Assembly (NCBI RefSeq): GCF_022376445.1
Contig: NW_025954970.1
Coordinates: 62,001 to 126,000, forward strand
Source of the DNA: Fomitopsis serialis
Taxonomy: Eukaryota > Basidiomycota > Agaricomycetes > Polyporales > Fomitopsidaceae
Reading direction: 5' to 3'
Length of the DNA stretch: 64,000 nt
In this document: positions 44,862 to 54,143 of the stretch, one piece after another
How positions within the stretch are numbered: position 1 is the first letter of the stretch
How the letters are laid out: the number at the start of each line of letters is the position of its first letter
The notes under the pieces: generated by a model
Told to the model about the DNA's origin: nothing
The model's database searches: none
What the model saw: only the letters and a program-made list of their open reading frames with translations
Made by a program: the position numbers and the translations under genes

Positions 44862-45954
44862 TGAGGAGGAAAGAGATAGCTGGTCACGCCAGCGCGCAGC
44901 ACCATTAAGTATGACTTATCCCCGGGAACTCGCCAAGGATCATGGCCGGTCAAGAGTTCGCGTCAGAGATCGGCGAGTAGCGGTCATGACACGAGGATGT
45001 GAGGCAAACTGAAGCAGTAAAAGAGGGTCAATATGCATCCAGTCAACATCGACTCTGCCGGAAGTAACATCACTTCGCTCGACCACGTTGCAGGCCACGT
45101 TTCGGCTAAGTACGAGTATGGTACCTTCGTTACCATACGACTGTCAGAGCTGAAGCAGGCAATGTGGATAACGACGAACCCGGTGAGGCAACTCCCCAGG
45201 GTGATTTATCTTCATTGACCTCGGGGACAGGTGCCGTAGTGACGGTAGAAGCCGCTGCATGGCAAGCCATACAGAAGGGCCTTGGTCGCCATGATTAGTC
45301 GTTCTTGGTCTCAATATCCGACTGAGAGGAATCCTCGTAAAATCGCGAGAGAGTTGCCCATTCAAGTTAACCGTTGGTATTGAACAGCCGAAGGACTCGG
45401 AACAACCTGAGATACTATAATCCCTCAGTGTCTGCTGCTTCTGTGTCTAATCATAGAGTCTACGGTTCGCCGTACACGTACGCAGCAGGGGTTTTGGTCC
45501 TTACACAAGATCGGGGATTGGGATGGACGGGAGGCGTCTCGGATTGGCGTTCGTCGGTGGTTTAGGTCACGGTTCAATTAATCCTAGGCGCCTGTAGTAT
45601 CATACATAAGTACGCTATTGTAATACGATTTTGAAGTGTCAATACAATGGTGCTATTCGGGAGAAGTCCGCGACGTCGCTCTACTCCGAGTCTTGTCCAC
45701 ATCGGTCGTGCAGCCTTGAGCCATAGCTTTGCACTAGCTACTCGATGCCAGCGGATGGCACATCGCTTCAGCCTTGGCTTACTGTCTCACGGGCAGTAAC
45801 TACTTAATCAATCGCGACTAAGTACGTCGACGTGGTACCCACTGATCAGACGAGGAATGTGCTACTCTCTTTCAAAGCCCTCTAGGTGAGAAGATAAAAC
45901 ACATTGCACGGAACGAAACAGCCCTGAACATATACATCGCCGCCAGTCATGCAT
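44862..45954. other. Intergenic region between transporter and cluster C
   Basis: No gene is seen. It holds the transporter promoter and the 3' flank of Family 2 copy C, which does not resemble the duplicated 3' flanks of copies A and B. Confidence 0.4.
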
Positions 45955-47373
45955 TCATGGCCCGCGCACTAGGCCCAGCATGACCGCGACCTTGTAGAAT
46001 TCCCCTCCTTCCTTCCTCCCGTGCTTGCGCTCCGGTCCCAACTTCCGACGTATGGCATCCTCAGGCAAGCGTTGTGCATCGGTCTTGCATTCTACCTTGG
46101 TCGGTGCGGATATGGCCTGCTCGCAGATCGGACAATCGATCCAGTCGCAAGGCCGCGGGCAGCTGGGGACGTCTTTTCTCTGCCCCCATCGCTGGGACGG
46201 TGCATCTACGATGTCACACCGTGTTTCAGGCTGGCGAGGGGCGTGGGTGTCTAGAAATCTTCCACTCAAAGCATTCGAGCTGGAATCTCGTTGAGGGCGA
46301 GCGGACGTCTTCGCATGGTGAAGACCTTTCCTGCGCCTCGTTTTAGGGTGCGCCTTGTCCCGTCTGGCAGCGGTTTGGGCGGCGATATCCATCGTCGAGT
46401 AGGATGCGTCGCTTCCCTTCTGGTCTGCCACAGGTGTGCAGAACGGGCAGTCGATCCAATCACATTCGCGCAAGGGGCCATCCCCCGCCTGTCTTGCGGT
46501 CGCGTCCACCACGCTAGGCTCGTGCTCTTCGCCATCAGTCGGCGTGCCATAAGGAGCACTTAGTATGTCCAGCCGGCCAGCGTCGCGACCAAGACTCCAA
46601 GACGTCTCGGAGGATGTCTCCGAAGCATCTGACGCGGGTGGGGAGTTCGTGACTGGGTAGAACTGGGCGTCCTGTAAGCACCCCGCCATACTCCCTACAT
46701 TCGGTGCACTCACCATGTCATCCAGGTTGATCTGAGAGCAAATGGATTTCACTTGTGTCGTATCGCTTCGCCGCGGCGAAAGAAGCGGCCATGTAGCAAA
46801 GCTGTCGTTATCCGTCTGTAGGCGTGGCACACTAGGTGAGCACGAAGCAATATACGGTTATACGCGGTCACTCACATGGCGATTGTCATTGACCGTATTT
46901 GTTTCGGTGCTCTGTAGACACACCCGACCTCCGCAAATTTCCCATTCGTGATCCACGATGGCGGATATGTTCGCCCTATCGACCTTCGCCGGACGCATCG
47001 GTCGCGGTGTCGCGAAGATGGTCGGCTCAACGACGGTGACATTGGGAATCCACAGCTCCGTGACCGTCTCTTGTGGGGTTATGTAGCACATCCCGTCATA
47101 ATCCGGGACGCGTCGCGAACGGGAATGTTGGCGAGAATACGCGGCGGCCACGCTCGGGGGAGTGGCGTTGCCTTCAAGAGCGTCGCACTGGGCCTCCTCG
47201 GGCTCCACGAAGGACTCCGGGCTGTTCGAGAACACATTGGTGTACTGCGGTCCACCAATTGAACGTGGAATAGCAGCAGGTTCGGCAAACGCCACATTTG
47301 CGAGGCACAGGTTCGCGTCCGCGTTGACGTTTGTGCCGCGTCTGGCAAGTGAGAGCAAGTATACCGCGCGCAT
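45955..47373 (-). CDS. Family 2 protein, copy C (intact)
   Basis: Exons 47373-46876 and 46815-45955 give 452 aa. The start MRAVYLLSLARRGTN, the DRANISAIVDHEWEI block and the intron position match copies A and B. The acidic Ser/Glu stretch is followed by GPLRECDWIDCPFC, a long basic linker with Arg/Lys runs, CPRPCDWIDCPICEQ, and the C-terminus YKVAVMLGLVRGP. Outside these motifs it has diverged strongly from A and B, so the preserved blocks are probably the functional core. It lies downstream of Family 1 copy C on the same strand. No known domain is recognised. Confidence 0.75.
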
Positions 47374-47481
47374 TGTAGGCTGATGAGATTGATAGGGTTG
47401 TTTTGGCGTCCTGGGAAGGTTTGTGCCGCGAGATAGTTGTCGTCGTCGGGGACAAAGACGAGGATATGCAACTCAAGTTCG

Positions 47482-47543
47482 GGTTGGTGGCGGCCTTTAT
47501 GCTGGGCGCTTACGCGATGGTGGCCCAAGCCACACTGGCCGGC
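47482..47543 (-). promoter_or_regulatory. Family 2 core promoter block, copy C
   Basis: The minus strand reads GGCTTGGGCCACC, ATCGCGTAAGCGCCC, then CAGCATAAAGGCCGCCACC, 109-170 bases before the ATG at 47373. It is almost identical to copy A although the proteins have diverged. Confidence 0.75.
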
Positions 47544-47953
47544 GGCAAGCTATGTCGATATCGCCTCGGCGCAGATTGGGTCTCCCGCAAGTGTTGTGCG
47601 GTGGTCGGCGACAGACGTTGGATCACGAAGATGGGGATACGCTCAGACAGTGGTGCGGCCGAGTTACATGACCAAGTTCTTAGCTATGCATAGCGGCTAT
47701 GTTCGTCATCGAGCACATCCAGGCGTTTGTGAACAAGAAATGGTGGTCTTCAAAACATATAAATCACTTGAACCGATGGCTTAGACTGGCTATCCCAAAA
47801 CAAATACAAATGCTGCCCGACAAGCCGCTGATAGGATCCCTCCTCGCTTCACTGGCGACAAACACTCCCGTCTCTTATGCCATGCCCACTACCTTCCGTA
47901 TTCACCGTACTCTCCCAAAGCCTCGCCACCACTTCGACCAGCCGGTACCCGAG

Positions 47954-48929
47954 TTACTCGCGTAATCCGACCAGTCCTGGGTCTACATCCGATGGCGTCT
48001 TGATGCCAGTGGGCAAGGTGCTCTCGGCTCTCTCGTCTGACGCATCTTCGTGCGCCGGTGCGAGCAACACACTCGGGGCGTCATCCGTACGGGGTTTCTT
48101 CAGCAACGGATCCTCGCCAGCACTGCCGACCATCTTCTCAGCCTCCCGCCACAGCGCCTTCGCCTCCTCCGATGGGCCCATATCCTGTGCCAACTTCTCG
48201 ACATTCAGCGTCGGCTTCTCGATGTGGAGGTAGTCGTAACTACGGAGCGCGGCAGTGCAGACGAAATCTTCGGACACTTCGCGATCGGGCACCGGAGGAG
48301 ACTGCCACAGGACTCTGGTAACCTGCTTCTGTTCGCCGACGTACTCGAGCCATGACGGATTAGCGAGGCTCGGCCTAAATGGCTCGAGGTCTGCGCGGCC
48401 CCCGGAGATGTTTCCCAATCCAACTTCGGGCATAGCGATCCAGACAGGGTTCAGGATCGCACCCCTGGGGAGCCTGAAGGCCTCAAGGTTGTTTCCGCTG
48501 GCGAAGGTGGAGCGGTACCCAGAGCGAGCGGTGTTGCTACGGATTGGGTTGAAGACGGCCCCTCCAGAGAAGGGCAGCGGTGCTTCAATATGACCAGTCG
48601 CACGGTCGTCAGATCCTGGGCGTCCAAGGGGAAACTCCTATCGCGTCATTCCGGTGAGCACACATGCATTTACGTCTGCAGATTGTCATTCGACTGACCG
48701 CTTTGCCATGACTGTCTGCTGTCGTATATGCTTCTGTGCTCCAAGAGCTCGTCGACGTGGTCTCCGAAGATGTGCTGCGCTGATGTCGGAGTCCTGTAGT
48801 AACGACGCGCGACTGGGATATGGCGGGCATATCATTGAGGTGTTCCTTTGACGTTGCTTTGGTGGAATGTAGGGGGGTGATACAGGGAGTGGCGTCTCCA
48901 ATGGGTATTATAGGAGTGGTCGACAACAT
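47954..48929 (-). CDS. Family 1 protein, copy C (intact)
   Basis: Exons 48929-48699 and 48637-47954 give 304 aa. Exon 1 is Ser/Thr-rich and close to copy A near its end (RHQRSTSSETTSTSSWSTEA; YTTADSHGKA). Exon 2 has two repeats: a diverged GGAVFNPIRSNTARSGY...NNLEAFR and a well-kept RGAILNPVWIAMPEVG...RADLEPFRPSLA. The C-terminal DDAPSVLLAPAHEDASD and PGLVGLRE match copy A. This is the cleanest intact representative of the copy A type. It is followed 581 bases downstream by Family 2 copy C. No signal peptide or membrane segment is visible; function is unknown. Confidence 0.75.
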
Positions 48930-49036
48930 TGTGTATTGATGCTGTGAAGCTAGAACGTATACGCTTGTGTGATGCAATGCAGAGCGCGGAGCAATGGGGA
49001 CACACAGTCGAGGTAAGTGCGAGGACAGTATCGGTA

Positions 49037-49097
49037 CGCGACTGTGGCTGCTGGTCCTTTATGTTCGGGCGCCAAACGCCACGCGAAATGCCGGGGC
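49037..49097 (-). promoter_or_regulatory. Family 1 core promoter block, copy C
   Basis: The minus strand reads GCCCCGGCATTTCGCGTGG, then GTTTGGCGCCCG, then AACATAAAGGACCAGC and GCCACAGTCGCG, 108-168 bases before the ATG at 48929. It matches copy A almost base for base. Confidence 0.75.
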
Positions 49098-50063
49098 TCT
49101 TGGACTATACCTTAATTGTCGTCAAGGCCGAAGAAGCTCAAGTTGCACGAGTGCTCAATAGTGTATGTAGGCATACCTCTCTCTGTCTTAATTATCATCT
49201 AGTGGGGCTCGGGACATCGACGAGGTGAGTCCATTGAACATCTGTACTTATGTCCGCTCATGCTTGAGTTTTTCCTCAGTCCGGAACTGGCACAGTCACT
49301 GACAGCAGTCCCGCAACGGACATACCACCGTTACAACCCAAGCCAGTCTCAGCCGCCTTGAACGTCGATCAGATCAGAGCCCATCCCACTCGACGCACTG
49401 CACCGAGAGGTCGAGGAAGCCGGTGGGGTTCCGTGATGGGTATATGTTACCATTGGAACACCTAGCTGATCTGTCTGATATGTCGAGGGACTCTCCCAAC
49501 CGCAGCGAGGCGAGATCGTGCAGCAGGATCGACCATGGACGAACGCTCAGGCGGAAGCCGAAGCCAGCAGCCAGGGATATGAATGCGAGCGTCAGGCCCA
49601 CAGTGGACGTCCTTAGAGTCGAAGCTCATGGCGAAGTGTAGGTAACAAATCAGGTACTCGGTGATTGTTCGCCGTGCATCATAGGTAGTTGTGCTTTTTT
49701 TTCTGTCTTGCTCGATGGGGATGGTATCATCTGGGTATCATACCGTGACCGTACTCCTGCCATCTGTTCCTCAACCTGCGACTGAGCGCGAATTCCACTG
49801 CGAGATAAGCCAGCCACTATGCGTATTAGCCTGAATACGCTTGTAGACTCGCAAGAGACACAATATATCACATTTCTCGGAAAGTCCGAGTTGTCTGCGC
49901 ACTGAACTGGCCGCCGCCGAACTTGTTGAAAGACCGCGATCGGCGATAGGCGATGGTGATCGACGGTGGCGGGAGGACTGAGGAGAGCCGCCCCTCCGAG
50001 CGGTCAGCCCAGCACCAGTCAGCGGACCGCGTTTACTCAGGCACTGCCCTCCAATCTCAGCCC
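49098..50063. other. Intergenic region between cluster C and Dap1-like gene
   Basis: No gene is visible, and I find no Family 1b copy here, unlike clusters A and B. The final part must contain the promoter of the Dap1-like gene. Confidence 0.4.
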
Positions 50064-50697
50064 ATGATTCCACAACTCCTCGCCTTAGCACTCGCTCTCA
50101 TCCTCCCCCTCGTCCACATCTACCGCCAGCGCCGCTCAGCTGCCGCCGTCGCTACCATGTCGTCCTCCGCCAGCGAGAAGAGCGAACCCAAGTCCGTCAT
50201 GCAGCCGCCCCGCGAGGACATTGCGCCCCCGAAGGACGACCCGATCACACTCGAGCAGCTCAGGAGTTACGACGGCTCCGACCCGTCGAGACCCATCTAC
50301 GTCGCGATCAAGGGTGCGTCCGCCTCGCACGACCTACGCGATCGCTGTTCATCGCGCGTTGCACAGGCACAGTCTTTGACGTGACGCGCAAGGCGGACAC
50401 GTATGGGCCGGGCAAGAGCTACAACCTGTTCGCGGGGAAGGACGCGTCGAAGGCGCTCGGGATGTCGAGTCTGAAGGAGGAGGACGCGGTGTCGGACTAC
50501 AGCGGCCTGTCGGAGACCGATCTGAAGACGTTGAATGACTGGCACGACTTCTTCTCGTACGTGGCCCGCTCCCCTCTGTCGTTTTCGGATTCCTGGTATG
50601 ACCTGTGTTATCGCTGCAACATAGGAAGCGGTACAACGTCGTCGGCAGGGTATCCGATCTCCCTCCACTGGCGAACGGAGGTCAATCAAGCCTCTGA
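50064..50697 (+). CDS. Dap1/MAPR-type cytochrome b5-like heme-binding protein
   Basis: Exons 50064-50313, 50367-50556 and 50625-50697 join to 170 aa. An N-terminal membrane anchor (MIPQLLALALALILPLVHIY) is followed by a polar linker and a cytochrome b5-like domain: TLEQLRSYDGSDPSRPIYVAI, then GTVFDVTRKADTYGPGKSY, NLFAGKDASKALGMSS, and the end KRYNVVGRVSDLPPL. The YGPGKSY and FAGKDASKALG motifs are those of membrane-associated progesterone receptor and Dap1 proteins, which lack the two b5 His ligands and bind heme through Tyr. Family members support sterol-synthesis cytochromes P450 at the endoplasmic reticulum. The gene is intact. Confidence 0.9.
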
Positions 50698-52402
50698 CAC
50701 CTGTGACCTACGCTCTCCGTCCACACATATCGCGATATCCCCTGTTCGACAAATTGTACAACAGCAATTCTTCATCGGTATCCCACCATCGTAGCCGGTT
50801 CGTCGTGCTTGGCTAGGTGCTCTTGCAGCCTCTTAAGGCTCTCTGTCACGCTCGGATATGATCAAGACGATCCTCTGACCATCGTCTTGAAGCACATTGG
50901 TCGTAAGCTCTACCGTATCTCCTGCTCCTTGAGTCGAAGTCTGGCGCTCTCTTCCCCTCTCTCATCGCGTAACTATGTACCTCGTGCTAAATTGGCGACT
51001 GTGGCTTGCCTCGTCAGCACGCCATTCCATTCGTTTGGCACTAGTCCGCTCACGTCATCGCGCCTCCTCCGTCGGTGCACATGCGATACAGCCTCAGTCC
51101 GACGTCTTCGAGACTTGCGGTTAACTTGCGGAGGCCAACTTTGCATCCCCGTTGGTAAGGTTCTGCTATATGGAGGTTTGCGGTCTGCTCGGCGGTATCA
51201 GCCACAGTTCATTCCCGAATGCATCGGTTCGAAGGTCGGGAGCCGCTGGAGCCTCCGCTGTTGCCCAGACAGCTACTTTCAAAATCAGAGCGTGTCGTCG
51301 GGTTCGCCTTTCTAGTGAATGAATGAGGCCTGCTATCCGGAAGGTTGTCCGGTTAGCAGCGAGTGGTGCGTCTCCCCCTGTACCGCGAAAACGTCCTCTT
51401 ACCGCGCTGCATACGTAATAGATGGCCTTGATATATGTCAGTGGCTTGCATTCCCAGATTTAGCTCACGAATTTGGAAGAAGTCAGTCATACGCCAATCA
51501 GAAGCTGGCCTTGTATGCCCTGCTGGCTGACCGCGGACAGCACACGAGACTCTGCTCCGTTGTCTTCGCTATTATGCCGAACTGGGTGGATCAAGTCAAG
51601 CGCGTGACGATGGCCCTCTGAAGAGGAGACTCGATCGTCAGTCAAGCTCTACGGGCCCTTGCAACTCGCCAGCGTAGATGCGCACATACCCACCCGTTTG
51701 TACTAACTGGACACCCATCTCCACCCCGGAAGGAGTGCGTCTTGATCCAATTCAGCCTTCGGACGGCGACGGCCGTGGACAACACCGGGCGTGACGTCGA
51801 CGTGTGGCCTTGAGCCTATCAGGTAAGCTCGATTAATTGACTGCTCCCGTGTCCGTAAGGTCCTATATTGACTCGACCATTGTCGCTCCCAGCTTCCTGC
51901 AATCACCTCTGGAATTTTCCAATAGCGGCCCACGCTGTCAGCCAGCTCAGCTGACCGCGCGCTCAGCCTGAGAAGGTCAATGCGACGCCACGAAGGGCGT
52001 GGCGTGGAGATGGTTGCACGCGAGGATTGCGATATGGGTATCCGAGTGGGGCACGCCGCGTTGCAATGGACACTGAAGCACAAATTTGACAGTGAGTAGC
52101 CAAGGACACGCCTGTGAATACCTGAATGGTCGCTCGCCTGTCAGCACGTCATGAACGACTCCCCGCGACTCGTCTGTACGGTGTGCGGAGGACCGGATCA
52201 CTCCCGGGGTCGTCGCCGGTTCCTCAGCGCGAAGATGGGTCTAATAGGAAGCACGGAGTGCTGTTGTGGTCTGGGGAAGCCAGCCGCTTCGTGCGGTCGC
52301 GGGAGAAGGGTCGGAGTAGCAAGGATTGTGGTTTGCAAGGTGCTTTTATACGCTGGCGCGGGCGGGCTGACATGGGCTAGTACCGAAGTACGTGGTCTGA
52401 AC

Positions 52403-52672
52403 GGCAGCTGCACTTCGATCGCGGCTCACGCTTGGATCTCGGTCAGGGCTGACTGGGTGAATACTGAACGGGCTGTGTCAGAGCCAGAGCGTCAGCTCGG
52501 AAACAACGAATAAATGGCAGCCATACTTCGATCGCAGTTCACAGGGAGATCTGGGTAGAGCTGACTAGTTGAACGTGGAACATCGAATGAGCTGTTGACA
52601 TGCACGTATGCTCAGGTCACCCTAGAAGCAACGATTGAATGGCAGCCACATCTCGATCGCGGCTGGCAAGAC
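52403..52672 (+). repeat. Degenerate tandem repeat, period about 113-125
   Basis: Three units begin GGCAGC(C/T)...TCGATCGC at 52403, 52516 and 52641 (the third partial). Inside the first two units GCTGACT and a GAACGNG-like stretch recur in order, and the units end AACAACGAATAAAT or AGCAACGATTGAAT. Confidence 0.55.
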
Positions 52673-53232
52673 TAGGAGAGCATATAGTTGTATGCAATAT
52701 GAATGACTCGCCGTGTTGAACCCAGTCTGATCCAGGACCTTCGTGGCCACTAGAAAAACCACTGAGCCATCGGAGGCGATCTGCGACCCACAGACCCGGA
52801 CATTCGGGACCTGTTCGGTGCGTAGCTCGACTGACTCGATGATGCTCTATCTGTAACTGACCCGCGCCTCGGGGCCGTATCGGCGTCACCAACAGGAACT
52901 CTAGTACAGCTGGGCACAGGGCCACATCAGATGCAAGTCACCCGTAGTCACAGCCCGGGCCTGCGGACAGATATCCGGACGGACGAACTCTACACCGAAT
53001 CGCTCTCATCCTTAGGTCTGCTCGCTTTCCGTTATCGCATGGGCGATGTATAGGTAGACGACTGAACCTCGCAGAATTTGCATCTCGATAGGTGGCGTCG
53101 TCGTGGCTATAGGATGCGTAGCGGATCAAAAGTAGGATACATTATACATATCGCCCCTCCGACGAAGCCGAATCTGCAATCCGCGAGCGCCGTGGCCAGT
53201 GACAGATCAGTTAGGATGCTGAGCAAGACGGC

Positions 53233-53276
53233 GGCTGCCAGTGCATCGGCTGCCAGTGCATCGGCTGCCAGTGCAT
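53233..53276 (+). repeat. 15-base tandem repeat, about 2.9 copies
   Basis: The unit GGCTGCCAGTGCATC is repeated perfectly three times (last unit one base short). It encodes Ala/Ser in one plus frame, but no gene is supported here. Confidence 0.85.
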
Positions 53277-54143
53277 GCAAGCCGCACTTCACCTGGTGCT
53301 GTGTGTCCCAGGCGCCGTCGAAGTCACTGAATGGCACCGCATTCTTGCGATCGGAGGCCGGGGAGCCCTTTCACTTGTGTGCGCGCGCATGATGCAGGTA
53401 TTCGAGAACCTCCCTGTGGGCACAATTGTGGACAAAGCGCGTGAAGGTCGCAACTTCTCGTGTGGTCAACGCTTGGACAGCTGCGTCTTGACGAATGTGA
53501 TGGAACTGCGCGGTTCCGCACGGAGGGGGACAATGCGATGAGTCTCGGACACTGGGCGAGGCCGCACTCTCCCGTGAGGCCCTTCGTTACTCAATTGCAA
53601 GCGTATTTGTACCATGTATTCAAAGTATGAGGTCACTGCGCAGGCGTGTGCAGAGCCGCTCGCTGTACGCATGTCCTTTGTGTCATTCGTCGTGTGCGTG
53701 TACCTACTCTCCAAGCACAACACGCAGCCCGCCGTTGCTTTGACCAAGCGGGTGCTTGGGCGAGACCGCTTTGACTGGGTGCGGTGCAGGCTGGAAGGAC
53801 GGGTGCGGACACGGGGCACGCGGCGCGCGAACGGCGCCACCCCGAGTCGGCTAGCGCTGGAGAAGCGCCAGGGATATTAGGCGGACCACGTTCCCATCCA
53901 CGTTCCCTCCAGCGGGCTCTCTCCACGACCCAAAGCTGACGCGTACCCGCCAGCCTCAAAACCCCCGCCGTCGTCCCCGACCGCACGCTCCTGCTCCTGC
54001 ACCCGCACCAGCACTCCCACCGCCGCCATCCTGCCCCAGGGCATCGCTCCCCGCGTCTCTGCCTCCCTGACTCCGCACCACGATTCCCCCGCTAGCAACC
54101 GCAACATTGGATCTGCTGCCAGCGCGAATATACATCCCCCGTC

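Larger units (their letters stand above)
50698..54143. other. Gene-poor region with degenerate repeats
   Basis: No gene can be supported. Frames such as 50809-51315 and 53078-53392 lack motifs or known composition. Two repeat tracts are listed separately. The last few hundred bases (53880-54143, C-rich plus strand) form the promoter of the Bcs1-like gene. Confidence 0.45.

Noticed and set aside
51521..51560. Possible third copy of the hairpin repeat (GGCTGACCGCGGAC)
   Set aside because: Only about 15 bases match; the stem and the downstream CGCGTT and TTCCGTTCC parts are absent.
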